From positions 248,001-312,000 of the forward strand of contig NZ_SULM01000005.1 in NCBI RefSeq assembly GCF_005250615.1: a stretch of 64,000 nt of DNA, read 5' to 3'. The notes under the pieces are model-generated. The model was not told where the DNA came from, did no database searches, and saw only the letters and a program-made list of their open reading frames with translations. Shown piece by piece: positions 8,271 to 16,877 of the stretch (within the stretch, counting starts at the first letter, position 1; each line of letters begins with the position of its first letter). A program made the translations under genes and the position numbers. This stretch comes from Pseudomonas rhizoryzae (GTDB lineage Bacteria > Pseudomonadota > Gammaproteobacteria > Pseudomonadales > Pseudomonadaceae).

Positions 8271-9695
8271 CTAGATCAGATTCCGCCTGTGCAGCGCCGG
8301 AGTTGCCAAATGAATACGGCGGTCGGCGACTGCCTCGACCAAGGCTTCGTCATGACTCACCAGCAGGACGGCAGTGCGCCCCTCCTCGGCCGTCTCGACG
8401 AGCAGCTCGATCATCTCCTGCTGAGTGATGAGATCCAGCCGCGAACTGGGCTCGTCGGCGAAGATCAGCGCGGGCTCCAGCAGCAACACGCGCAGCAGGG
8501 AAAAGCGCTGCAGCTCGCCGCCAGAGATAGCGCCCGGCAAACGATCCAGTAGGCGTTCGGCGAGTCGCAGGCGCTGCATCAATCGCGAGATGCGGGTCGC
8601 GTCCAGACGGTGCAGCTGGACCAGGTCGGTCAGCAGCTGACGAATCGTCGCCGAGGGAGCGAAGGCGGCTACCGGATCTTGATGCAGCTTCTGAAAGGCG
8701 AAGCGACTCAGACCTGGTTTGCGCCTCAAAGTACCCGCGCTGGCTGTGGCCAGTCCCAGGATGACATCTCCGAGAGTCGATTTGCCGCAACCGGACGGCC
8801 CGGTTATGCCCAGGATCTCGCCCGGCCTAACCTCGAAGGACAGCGCCTCGAAGAGTTGCCGGCCGCCGCGCTGGACCGCCAGGTTTTCGACCGCCACAAC
8901 CGGATCACCTCCCTCGGTGCGGCGCTCTCGACGCGGCCAATGAGCCGGCTCGGCCGCCAGCAACTGACGGGTGTAGGTATGCCGTGGTTGACCGAGCACC
9001 CGCTCGGCGCTGCCGGACTCGATCACCCGCCCCTTGAGCATGATCATCACCTCACCGCCCAGCCGACGCGCGACTTCCAGATCGTGGGTGATGATGAGCA
9101 GGCTGCCGCCTTCAGCCAGCATGGTCTTCAGGAGTGCGATGACCTCGTCGATCCGCTCACGATCCAGGCCCTTGGTGGGCTCATCGGCGATCAACACCGG
9201 CGCACCGCCGGCATGGGTGGCGGCGAACGCCAGCCGCTGCGCCATGCCGCCCGACAGCTGGAATGGATACTTGCGCTCGGCACCTGCCAGCCCCAGGCGC
9301 GCCAGCGCCGCCATGGCCTTTTCACAGGCTTGGGTGCCCGAAAGGCCGCCTACATGGGTATAGGTCTCCGTCACCTGGGCCACTGCCCTCATGGTGGGAT
9401 CCAGGCTCAGCCAGGGTTCCTGCGGTAGCACGGCAAGCCCCCTGCCCCACTGCCGGCGTCTCCCAACCTGGCGGCCCTCTTCTGCGAAACCATCCGGCAA
9501 GCGAATCTGACCATGGGCCTGCAGGCCGGCCGGCAGGTTGCCCACTACCCCCTGGGCAAACAGGCTCTTGCCCGAGCCGGTCTCCCCGATGATCGATAAC
9601 ACCTGGCCTGGCGCCAGGCTGATGGACAACGGCTCCACCAGTTGCGCCTGCCCGCTACGGATTTCCAGGGCGGTGGTCATGAGCGATGACGTCAT
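8271..9695 (-). CDS. ABC transporter ATP-binding protein, two fused ATPase domains (peptide/metal-chelate type)
   Basis: A 474-residue protein with two tandem ABC cassettes, equivalent to a DppD-DppF or NikD-NikE pair in one chain. Cassette 1 has Walker A GETGSGKS (residues 37-44), signature LSGGMAQR and Walker B VLIADEP; cassette 2 has GPSGCGKS, ISGGELQR and LIFADEP. It would power import through the two permeases encoded just upstream. Its ATG overlaps the stop of the preceding permease gene (ATGA), so the four genes form one operon. The substrate is not evident from the ATPase. Confidence 0.9.
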   Translation of the reverse strand: MTSSLMTTALEIRSGQAQLVEPLSISLAPGQVLSIIGETGSGKSLFAQGVVGNLPAGLQAHGQIRLPDGFAEEGRQVGRRRQWGRGLAVLPQEPWLSLDPTMRAVAQVTETYTHVGGLSGTQACEKAMAALARLGLAGAERKYPFQLSGGMAQRLAFAATHAGGAPVLIADEPTKGLDRERIDEVIALLKTMLAEGGSLLIITHDLEVARRLGGEVMIMLKGRVIESGSAERVLGQPRHTYTRQLLAAEPAHWPRRERRTEGGDPVVAVENLAVQRGGRQLFEALSFEVRPGEILGITGPSGCGKSTLGDVILGLATASAGTLRRKPGLSRFAFQKLHQDPVAAFAPSATIRQLLTDLVQLHRLDATRISRLMQRLRLAERLLDRLPGAISGGELQRFSLLRVLLLEPALIFADEPSSRLDLITQQEMIELLVETAEEGRTAVLLVSHDEALVEAVADRRIHLATPALHRRNLI

Positions 9696-10513
9696 GGCTT
9701 GCGGCCTCCAGTGATAAGCATCAGCGACAACACGGTCAGAAAGATCGCGATGATCGGCAAGGCGATGACGAAGGGCGCCTCGGCGTAATAGGGCAGCAGC
9801 TCGGTGATCATTAGCCCCAACTCAGCGGTGGGCGGCCGCACCCCGATGCTCACGAAGCCAAGGGCAGCGATGGCCATGATGGTCGAGGCGGCACCGAAGG
9901 CGGCGATGGTCAACAGCACTGGAGCCAGTTGCGGCCAGAGATGCCGTCGCGCGATGTAGACGGGGCCGAAGCCCAGCAGTTGGCTGGCCGCTACCGCCGG
10001 CGATGCCAGCACCGTGCGGGAAAGCGCGCGGGTCATGCGGAAATACTCCACCCATAGCACCAGGGCGACGGCGCTGTAGAGCGCGATGAAAGAGCCCGGG
10101 AATACCGCGACGATCAGCAGCACCAGGAGCAGGCCCGGCAGCGCCAGGAACAGCTCGGCCACTCCGCCCAGCAGCTTGTCGACCGCGCCGCCCTTCCAGG
10201 CGGCCAGGATACCCAGCAGCACACCGGGAATGGCCGCGGTGCAGACGCTGATGAAGGCCAGCCCCAGGGAAAAGCGGATGGCGACCGCTAGCCGCGCCAG
10301 CATGTCGCGCCCCAGGTGGTCGGTGCCCAGGGGATAGACATCGCTGGGCGCCGCTAGGATCGCCAGGTAGTCCTGCCGGGCGATGTCACCCGACCACAAC
10401 AAGGGCGTGAGCACGGCGAAGGCGACCAGCGCCGTCAGCAATCCCAGGCCCAGCCAGCGGGCAGAAGAACGTGCAGGTGGCGCCGCGAAGACGCCGGTAC
10501 TGTCCAGGCTCAT
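9692..10513 (-). CDS. ABC transporter permease, DppC/NikC type
   Basis: A 273-residue inner-membrane permease with an N-terminal transmembrane helix, the family motif YPLGTDHLGRDMLARL shortly after it, and about five further helices containing the permease coupling segment. The start ATG at 10513 overlaps the stop of the first permease (ATGA); an open frame extending upstream is not coding. Partner of the 10510-11445 permease and the fused ATPase in a peptide/nickel/opine-class importer. Confidence 0.88.
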   Translation of the reverse strand: MSLDSTGVFAAPPARSSARWLGLGLLTALVAFAVLTPLLWSGDIARQDYLAILAAPSDVYPLGTDHLGRDMLARLAVAIRFSLGLAFISVCTAAIPGVLLGILAAWKGGAVDKLLGGVAELFLALPGLLLVLLIVAVFPGSFIALYSAVALVLWVEYFRMTRALSRTVLASPAVAASQLLGFGPVYIARRHLWPQLAPVLLTIAAFGAASTIMAIAALGFVSIGVRPPTAELGLMITELLPYYAEAPFVIALPIIAIFLTVLSLMLITGGRKP

Positions 10514-11445
10514 GCGTTTCTCCCGCGCGGATCGATCAGGTGATTGGCGAGGTCGACGCAGGTGTTGAGGATCACGAACAGCAGCCCCATGGCCAGGGCC
10601 GTGCCCTGCACCATGGGTACGTCGCGCTGGACGATGGCATGGACCAGTCCATGACCGATCCCCGGCCAGGCGAAGAGCGTCTCCACCACCACCACGCCCT
10701 CGATGAGATACACCAGCTGTACACCCAGATAGGTCACCACGGGGACGCCAATGTTGCGCAGGCCATGGCGCAGGAAGACGCTGGCACCCCGCAGCCCCTT
10801 CAACTTGCCGAAGGCGTAATAGGCCGAGGCGGCCACCTCGACGGTGGCATCCCGCGCTACCCGCGACGACACCGCCGCCAGGCCCAGCGCCAGGGTCAGG
10901 GTCGGTAGCACGCTGTGCCAGAAGGTGCCGTGCCCAGCCGCCGGGAAGAGCCTCCAGGAGACGGCGAACAGCAGCACGAAGATCACCCCCAGCACGAACT
11001 GCGGCAAGGCGCGCACGGCAGTGGTCAGCACCAGCAAGGTTCGGTCCAGTAGACTGCCTGGACGCAGACCGGCCAGCACGCCCAGCGGCGGACCGAGCAG
11101 CAGCGACACGCACACGGCACCGATCGCCAGCCGGATGGAGCTGCCCAGTTCATGGGCAACGACCGCCATGACGGGTTTACCGGAGACCAGTGAATGGCCG
11201 AGGTCCAGCGTCAGCAGGTCGCCGATCCAAGCGAGGAAGCGCCACAGCAAAGGTTGATCGAGATTCAGCTCCGCGCGCACGGCTTCGGCAGCGGCCGTAT
11301 CTACCATATCGTAGCCATAGCGCCCGGCGGCGATGCGGTAAGCGGCATCGCCAGGCAGCAGGCTCATGAAGAGAAACGTGAGGGCACCGACCAGCAGCGC
11401 CACCAAGATCGCCTGCAGCAGACGGAAGCCCAACAGCCGCGTCAT
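10510..11445 (-). CDS. ABC transporter permease, DppB/NikB type
   Basis: A 311-residue permease that begins MTRLLGFRLLQAILVALLVGALTFLFMSLLPGD, the usual DppB-type first helix and periplasmic loop. Further marks are LDLGHSLVSGKPV, RALPQFVLGV and the C-terminal VVETLFAWPGIGHGLVHAIVQRD segment. The ATG at 11445 is chosen because it overlaps the stop of the binding-protein gene (ATGA); an in-frame ATG three codons upstream lies inside that gene. Confidence 0.88.
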   Translation of the reverse strand: MTRLLGFRLLQAILVALLVGALTFLFMSLLPGDAAYRIAAGRYGYDMVDTAAAEAVRAELNLDQPLLWRFLAWIGDLLTLDLGHSLVSGKPVMAVVAHELGSSIRLAIGAVCVSLLLGPPLGVLAGLRPGSLLDRTLLVLTTAVRALPQFVLGVIFVLLFAVSWRLFPAAGHGTFWHSVLPTLTLALGLAAVSSRVARDATVEVAASAYYAFGKLKGLRGASVFLRHGLRNIGVPVVTYLGVQLVYLIEGVVVVETLFAWPGIGHGLVHAIVQRDVPMVQGTALAMGLLFVILNTCVDLANHLIDPRGRNA

Positions 11446-12983
11446 TCGACCCACCGCATCTTGCTTAGCCCGAAGGTCCGCTCGAAGGGATCGATGGCCG
11501 CGCCGTCGACGGCGTTCGAAACGGCGATGGTCTGTCGATACCAGGCCACCGGGATCACCGGTAGGTCATTCTGCACCTGGGCCATGGCGACGTGGCGCTG
11601 GCGCTGCTGCTCGACCGGATCGTCGGTGCTGAGCAAGGCATTCAGCGCCTGGTCGAAAGCAGGATTCTTCCAACCCAGCGGTCCCCACTCCCCACCGCCG
11701 CTACCAAAATCGGTGAGCAGGGTAACCAGCGGATCGGGCGCCAGAGCGAAGTTACGGCCATAGAGCGCAAGCTGGAGCGACCCATCGTTATGCGCCGCCG
11801 GAATAGCGCTGGAATTCTGTACCGCCACCTCTACATCGATCCCAACCTCCTTTAGCTGGGCCTGTAGCGCCGTGGCGATCAGCGGTAGTTCGGGACGATC
11901 GGAATAGGTCAGCAGCTTGAGCTTGAGCGGCTTGCCATCCTTTTGCAGGATGCCATCGGCTTGCGGCACCCAGCCTTGTCCGGCCAGCAACGTGCGCGCG
12001 GCAGCTGGATCATAGGCGAGCGGTGCCAGCTCGGGGTGGTGCCAGGCGGGCACGTTCTTGGCGAACAGCTGGGTTGCACCGGTACCGGGCGCCCGCAGTA
12101 CGGCGGCCGCAATTCCTTCACGCTGGATGGCCAGGCTGAGCGCCTGGCGTACCTCCACCGGAGCGGTGGCGCCTGTGCCGGAATTGGGAGTCAGCAGTAC
12201 CACCCGGGGAACCGGCGCGATCAATACCTTGAGATTGCTCGAGCGCGTGAGCCTGGCGATGCTCGGCGGATCGAGCTGGAACACCAGCTCGGCATCCCCG
12301 CTTTCCGCCATCAGGGTGCGTGTTTCACCCCGCCCTGCCGCTAGATAGGTGGTCTTGACGATCTCAGGCTTGGCCCCCCAATACCCGTCGAATCGCTCGG
12401 CGGCGAGACGCTGGGGTGGCTCCAGCAGGGTCACCCGGTAAGGGCCCGTGCCAATGATCTGCTGCACCTTGCCTTCGGCGTCAAAGGATCTGGGTGCCAG
12501 GATATTGGTGGACGAATGAGCCAGTAGTGCCAGTAACGGCTTGAAGGGCTTGGCAAGCTGGATCACCACCTCGTTGCCTTCCGCGGTGATCGATTCCATA
12601 CCCGCCTGCTTCAACACCCCCGGCTTACTCCGTGCCGCGTCGAGCACGCGGGCAACGCCCGCGGCGGTCAGCTCACTACCGTCATGGAATCTCACCCCCT
12701 GGCGGATGGCCAGGCGCCAGGTCTTGCCATCCGCCGATACGACCCAGCGCTCCGCCAGACCCGGTACCGGATTGCCTTGGGCGTCGCTATCCAACAGCGT
12801 CTCAGCAATCTGCATGCGCTGGAAGACGAAGCCTGAGATGGATGGGTCCAGACCTCCGATCTCGAAGGGGCCGACAACATCGAAAACCCGCTCTTGGGCC
12901 GAAGATAAGGAGGGAACCAGAGCGATAAGGGTCGCCAATGCAGAGGCTGCTATGGCAGTGCGAAAAGGGCGAGATGAAGACAT
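11442..12983 (-). CDS. ABC transporter periplasmic binding protein, family 5 (peptide/nickel/opine)
   Basis: A 513-residue solute-binding protein of the DppA/NikA class. The signal peptide runs to about residue 27 (LVPSLSSA). Family landmarks are LAERWVVSADGKTWRLAIRQGVRFHDG and GTGPYRVTLLEPPQRLAAERFDGYWG. The ATG at 12983 has TAAGGA five bases upstream; an in-frame ATG further upstream is less likely. The EIGGLDPSISGFVFQRMQIAETL segment after the signal is more like NikA/CntA-type metal-chelate binders than DppA, which fits the Zur-like palindrome upstream, but the ligand is unproven. Confidence 0.85.
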   Translation of the reverse strand: MSSSRPFRTAIAASALATLIALVPSLSSAQERVFDVVGPFEIGGLDPSISGFVFQRMQIAETLLDSDAQGNPVPGLAERWVVSADGKTWRLAIRQGVRFHDGSELTAAGVARVLDAARSKPGVLKQAGMESITAEGNEVVIQLAKPFKPLLALLAHSSTNILAPRSFDAEGKVQQIIGTGPYRVTLLEPPQRLAAERFDGYWGAKPEIVKTTYLAAGRGETRTLMAESGDAELVFQLDPPSIARLTRSSNLKVLIAPVPRVVLLTPNSGTGATAPVEVRQALSLAIQREGIAAAVLRAPGTGATQLFAKNVPAWHHPELAPLAYDPAAARTLLAGQGWVPQADGILQKDGKPLKLKLLTYSDRPELPLIATALQAQLKEVGIDVEVAVQNSSAIPAAHNDGSLQLALYGRNFALAPDPLVTLLTDFGSGGGEWGPLGWKNPAFDQALNALLSTDDPVEQQRQRHVAMAQVQNDLPVIPVAWYRQTIAVSNAVDGAAIDPFERTFGLSKMRWVE

Positions 12984-13055
12984 GACAATCCTTATGAAGA
13001 CGAGCACCAAGGCCGACCCTGAGACCTCCTCAGAGGTCTGGTCGCGAAGACCGCA

Positions 13056-13070
13056 CGTTATATCATAACG
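13056..13070. promoter_or_regulatory. Zur-like palindrome upstream of ABC importer
   Basis: A perfect 6-3-6 dyad CGTTATATCATAACG, about 73 bases before the binding-protein start. It resembles the zinc-uptake-regulator box core (GTTATA-TATAAC type) known in gammaproteobacteria. One arm base and the centre deviate from that consensus, so the assignment is tentative. Confidence 0.4.
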
Positions 13071-13470
13071 ATTTCAGGCAAGGGCTAGACCTAGCCCTGT
13101 TGGTAACATCTTGAAATACCTCGGGAATATCGGGCTCGACAGCCAGCAGACCATTGTTGACCTGTGTAGCTGCCTGGAAAGATATTGGCGATGACCCCAG
13201 GAGAAAACCAACGCCCATTGCGGCGAAGTCGTTTCGAGGCCAGGTCTGATCTGGTCGAATGCTGCGCGGCACGAGAGGACCAAATAGATCCACAGCCGCT
13301 GCAACGCAATTTCACAGCGACCTCTAAAAGTTCAGCAGTTATCGAAAACTGTTGAAACCGCATGTCCAAAACCCAACAAAACCTTACTAGTCCATTCCTT
13401 GGATGGGATCCATTGAAAACCCTCTAAAAGCAAATGATTATTTCCATCATTTCACTCCTGCAGTCGAATA

Positions 13471-13492
13471 ATTTGTGACGAATGTCACAAAT
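13471..13492. promoter_or_regulatory. CRP/Vfr-type palindrome
   Basis: A perfect 9-4-9 dyad whose core is TGTGA-N6-TCACA, the classical cyclic-AMP receptor half-sites, flanked by matching ATT/AAT. It lies about 370 bases before the cyclase start and 490 before the importer start. Vfr, the Pseudomonas CRP homologue, is the obvious candidate; the target promoter is unclear. Confidence 0.5.
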
Positions 13493-13865
13493 GTTTATTT
13501 GCTATTCACCTGCAGATGAAGAGGATAGGCTCTCCCGCCATATCAAGGCTTACCCGTGAATGGATGCACTGTATAAACCTCCAGAATCATGAAGTTTTTC
13601 GCTGGTTCCGCTGCTAATGGTTTAACCCGTCAAGCATGATCGAGCAGGCCAACTGCGACCAATATCCAGAGAAAATCGTTATTTAAGCGGGAAGTGGAAA
13701 TCGCCAGAATAAAGCCTCAACCTGTCGATAAGATACTTTTGAATGGGCTAGATTTCGGTGTCAGGCCGATGTCATGACAGACATGTCGCTCAGCCCCTGC
13801 AGTTGTTCCCAGAATGGTCCTTACGCGACTTGACACCTAAACTTCTGACCCGAGACACCCGATTC

Positions 13866-15413
13866 ATGCCCGACTTTTACGACCGGAATGCGGCCAACGA
13901 ACCCCGGATACCTACGCAAACTTTGGTTTCCGCCATGATGGTATTCGCCACGACACTTCTGGTTCTCATCTATATGTGCGATCAGATAAAAGAAAGATCC
14001 AACCTCGTGACCATCACGAACTTTCGCATGCTGGCAGATGAGCGAATGAGCAGGGTAAAAAACCGATTGCAATCCGAGGCGCGCAGAATCGAAGGTGCAA
14101 AGCGTTTCATAGAAAACTCCGACATCACTACTCAAGCAGAATTCAAAGGCTTCATCACACCATTTCTTTATCCAGGCGGCGCCTATCTCTTCGTTCGCGA
14201 CCTAAATGAGCATGACTATAAAACGGCAGGCTTGACCAAGAATGGCCTGAACGATCCCGGCTTCGATTACCGTCACTACTTGAGCGACAAGCTCGGCGAG
14301 ACGCCGCGACAAGATGGCGACCCGCGCCTGACCATTCTTTACTCGGCCTCGCAACAGCCAGACATGCGCCCCGGGGTAAGCCTAGACGCCCTTGACCCGG
14401 CACTTCCTTACTTCTTCGAAAAAGCAAAGAACGCCTCCCAACCCGTTGTATCCGCTCCCATCAAGCTGAATAACGGGAAATTTGGATTTTTTTTCATAAC
14501 AGCCATTGGCTGTAAAAACGCAATCTGCCCAAAGGACACGGCGTTCGTAGCAGCCATGGTACCCATAGCAGAATTGATGGAAGCAGACCTTCCCGCGTCG
14601 AGCACTGGGCAGATGGCGATCAATCTATATTTTACTGACCCTAATAATAAATATGTTTCCATCTACACTAACGATGTACAGGCAACGCAACAGGTCGACT
14701 TCACTCAATCCAGGAACCTACTGCCTGATGACACCCGCTACGGAATGACAATTTCCGCATCGGATAACTTCGTTCTCGCCCAAGGGGAAGATTTCAAAAT
14801 CTCCTACCTCATTGCGCTTAGCATCATCGTGAGCAGCTTGCTGGCGATGATGTTCTTCGTACTGGCCAACCAGAACCGAAAAACAGCCTACCTGGTTCTG
14901 AAAAGGACCCATGAAATGGATCTGATGACCCGTACAGATTCCTTGACTGGCGCCTATAACAGACGTCATTTCATCGAGGAAATGCGCCACCACACAGAGT
15001 CGATTCGCCCCATATTCATCAAGCATGGCCTTATCGCCCTGGATATCGACAAATTCAAATCGATCAACGACGGCTTTGGTCACAACAAAGGCGACGAAGT
15101 ACTGTCCGAACTGGTCCGCATCGTTTCAAAGAACCTGAGGAAAAAAGATGTCTTTTGTCGCAATGGGGGTGAAGAATTTTTCATTATCTGCCCTGATACG
15201 AATGTGGCCGGCTGCTTTATCGTGGCGGAAAAATTGCGCCAATGCGTCGAAAGTCACGCCTTCCCCATAGAGCGGCAGGTGACCGTCAGCTTCGGAATAA
15301 CGGAGTTTTCCTATGGAGAATCCATTACCACCATCACCGAGAGAGCGGATCGGGCACTCTACCGGGCAAAGGTAGCCGGCAGAAACCGTATCGAGATAGA
15401 GGGAGAGGTTTAG
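13866..15413 (+). CDS. Membrane-bound diguanylate cyclase with periplasmic sensor domain
   Basis: A 515-residue sensor enzyme that would make cyclic-di-GMP. Transmembrane helix 1 spans about residues 20-38, a large periplasmic sensor region 40-310 (CHASE-like in architecture, not identified), helix 2 about 312-335, then a GGDEF domain 355-512. The active-site motif is GGEEF (434-438), and an inhibitory-site RKKD (425-428) lies the canonical five residues before it, so the enzyme should be active and product-inhibited. The ATG at 13866 is preferred; a GTG at 13758 would add 36 residues without recognisable features, and neither start has a strong ribosome site. GC is lower than in core genes, and the gene lies in an accessory region. 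Confidence 0.85.
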   Translation: MPDFYDRNAANEPRIPTQTLVSAMMVFATTLLVLIYMCDQIKERSNLVTITNFRMLADERMSRVKNRLQSEARRIEGAKRFIENSDITTQAEFKGFITPFLYPGGAYLFVRDLNEHDYKTAGLTKNGLNDPGFDYRHYLSDKLGETPRQDGDPRLTILYSASQQPDMRPGVSLDALDPALPYFFEKAKNASQPVVSAPIKLNNGKFGFFFITAIGCKNAICPKDTAFVAAMVPIAELMEADLPASSTGQMAINLYFTDPNNKYVSIYTNDVQATQQVDFTQSRNLLPDDTRYGMTISASDNFVLAQGEDFKISYLIALSIIVSSLLAMMFFVLANQNRKTAYLVLKRTHEMDLMTRTDSLTGAYNRRHFIEEMRHHTESIRPIFIKHGLIALDIDKFKSINDGFGHNKGDEVLSELVRIVSKNLRKKDVFCRNGGEEFFIICPDTNVAGCFIVAEKLRQCVESHAFPIERQVTVSFGITEFSYGESITTITERADRALYRAKVAGRNRIEIEGEV

Positions 15414-15888
15414 CTCGCATTCCTTTCACTTCCCTGGGGTCTGTCAGAAAGGTTGCCCAGCGTAGGCACTTTTACTATCGATCAGAGTGCAGCGGTTGAC
15501 GTACTACTTCACCGATTACCCCTACCACTTCTGAGCAGTTTCGACGCCCGCGGTGACGGCCAGTAAAAACTGCGAGCCCCCTGGCTGGCCGAAGCCAAGC
15601 AAATGGCTACCAGTAACAGCGCGACATCTGCAACGGCGAGCACTATCGAGGTAGAGACCGAGTGCTCACGTCCCCCAGGCACGCCAGCAAAGGCTATCGG
15701 CGCGCATCACTTGGCCAACCAGCCCTGACTCGCGTGCTAGTCATGGATTTCCTACTCGCCGCAGACTACAAGAAATCTGTTATCGCCATGGGAGGCACAA
15801 ACGGGTAATTAGGCTCACAATTGGCACTGCGCATCCCGCGTGCGGGTGTGCGCCCATCAACAGTGAAGAGCCTGGTCCCAGTAATACG
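15414..15888. other. Intergenic region with no recognised gene
   Basis: About 475 bases between the cyclase and the NYN gene. I see no convincing frame, RNA gene or strong terminator. Its position beside an integrase remnant suggests it may be scrambled island DNA. Confidence 0.45.
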
Positions 15889-16482
15889 ATGGCAACTAAA
15901 AATCAGACGGGTGTGGCATGGTTCGTCGACGGCGCCTATGCCTTGAGTGCTTGGAATGGCTCTGTGGTCGGCTCCAAATTCGATTATCTCAAGCTGCGTC
16001 GCTTCATCGAGCAAGACGCTGGAGAACCCGTAGGCGACGCCTACTACTTCAACTGCGATACCGATCCTCCCACTATCGCCCAGACGAATTTCAACAAGTT
16101 TCTCAGCTCGGCGCCCCCCAAGGGCGCAGGTCTTCGGGTCAAGCTCTATTGGCTACAAAGCAAAGCCCATGAGTGGCCCGCCTCTGTAGGCGGCGGCCCC
16201 ATCCTGCATCCAGAGACCGGCGAGCAGTACACGACGAAAATCCAAAAGGGCGTCGATGTCGGCCTGGCCTTCAACCTGATGCGCTCCTACTCGAAACGCG
16301 GCTGGAAAAAGCTTTACCTCGTCGCCGGCGATGGAGATTTCCATGAGGTCGTCCAGTACCTGGTGGAAAACGAGGGCGTCGAGGTCACGGTAATCGGCGC
16401 CCACTTCTCGATCAGCGGGGAGATTGCGCCCTATGTCCGGGTAGTGGAATTTGCAGACATAGAGGCTGCGATAGCTCGCTAG
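15889..16482 (+). CDS. NYN-domain protein (PIN-like nuclease fold)
   Basis: A 197-residue protein of the NYN/LabA-DUF88 group, a PIN-like fold usually linked to metal-dependent RNA cleavage. Acidic residues expected of the active site are present: D14 in AWFVDGAY, D123 in KGVDVGLAFN, and D148/D150 in LVAGDGDF. The protein consists of essentially this one domain. No Shine-Dalgarno is obvious at the ATG. It stands alone near an integrase fragment and dusA, so it is probably accessory; a role in RNA decay, defence or toxin-like activity is inference only. Confidence 0.75.
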   Translation: MATKNQTGVAWFVDGAYALSAWNGSVVGSKFDYLKLRRFIEQDAGEPVGDAYYFNCDTDPPTIAQTNFNKFLSSAPPKGAGLRVKLYWLQSKAHEWPASVGGGPILHPETGEQYTTKIQKGVDVGLAFNLMRSYSKRGWKKLYLVAGDGDFHEVVQYLVENEGVEVTVIGAHFSISGEIAPYVRVVEFADIEAAIAR

Positions 16483-16498
16483 GTACTTCGCCTCCGTA

Positions 16499-16526
16499 CA
16501 TCCGCGCGACGCCTCACGCGCGGATG
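16499..16526 (+). terminator. Hairpin after the NYN gene
   Basis: Perfect 10-bp stem CATCCGCGCG / CGCGCGGATG with an 8-base loop, 17 bases after the NYN stop. There is no T tract, so it may be a terminator or a transcript-stabilising stem. Confidence 0.45.
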
Positions 16527-16554
16527 CGCGAGTCTGCGCAAACAGCTTCCGTGG

Positions 16555-16773
16555 TTAGCTACCAACACGGAGTGTGTGTTCTGGTGTTCGATCAGGGCAC
16601 GCGCTCCACAGCTGCCGCTTCCACCTGTCGCTTTTTTGAATCCAGGCCTGTGCGGTCTGCTTCCGTTCGAAGGTCTGGGATTCTTGGTAGACTATGACTC
16701 CTTCACGGCGCAGCTTGATGTGGGCGGTATACCTCACGCCCTTCCTGGTTTCCCGCCGTGTAATCGTGCCCAT
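16555..16773 (-). pseudogene. Truncated phage-type tyrosine integrase (N-terminal fragment)
   Basis: The 72-residue frame begins MGTITRRETRKGVRYTAHIK and continues REGVIVYQESQTFERKQTAQAWI, the N-terminal DNA-binding region of phage tyrosine recombinases. After about residue 48 the sequence no longer looks like an integrase, and the whole catalytic domain (R-H-R-Y) is missing. It starts 104 bases from dusA and reads away from it, the arrangement of integrases of dusA-targeting elements. This is a relic, not a functional enzyme. Confidence 0.75.
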
Positions 16774-16877
16774 TTGCCGTCCAGTGCTAAAGGTTTTTCC
16801 GCAGTGCTTAAATTAGCTCTGACATCTGAAAAACCAGCAAAAACACGGCAAAACAGTGCTACAAACGAAGCCTTTGA

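Larger units (their letters stand above)
12984..13865. other. Long intergenic region between ABC importer and diguanylate cyclase
   Basis: About 880 bases, lower in GC than its surroundings, between two divergent units. No convincing gene was seen; short frames on the minus strand lack ribosome sites. It holds two clear dyads, annotated separately: CGTTAT-N3-ATAACG near 13056 and TGTGA-N6-TCACA near 13474. A 7-bp stem AGACCTC / GAGGTCT lies at 13022-13039. Confidence 0.6.

Noticed and set aside
13091-13369. Overlapping short minus-strand frames upstream of the ABC operon
   Set aside because: Three frames overlap the same DNA, none has a ribosome site or similarity to a known family, and they cover a likely regulatory region.
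13758-13865. N-terminal extension of the membrane diguanylate cyclase from a GTG
   Set aside because: The added 36 residues (rich in His, Arg and Asp) do not resemble a signal or domain, and the first membrane helix is well placed from the later ATG.
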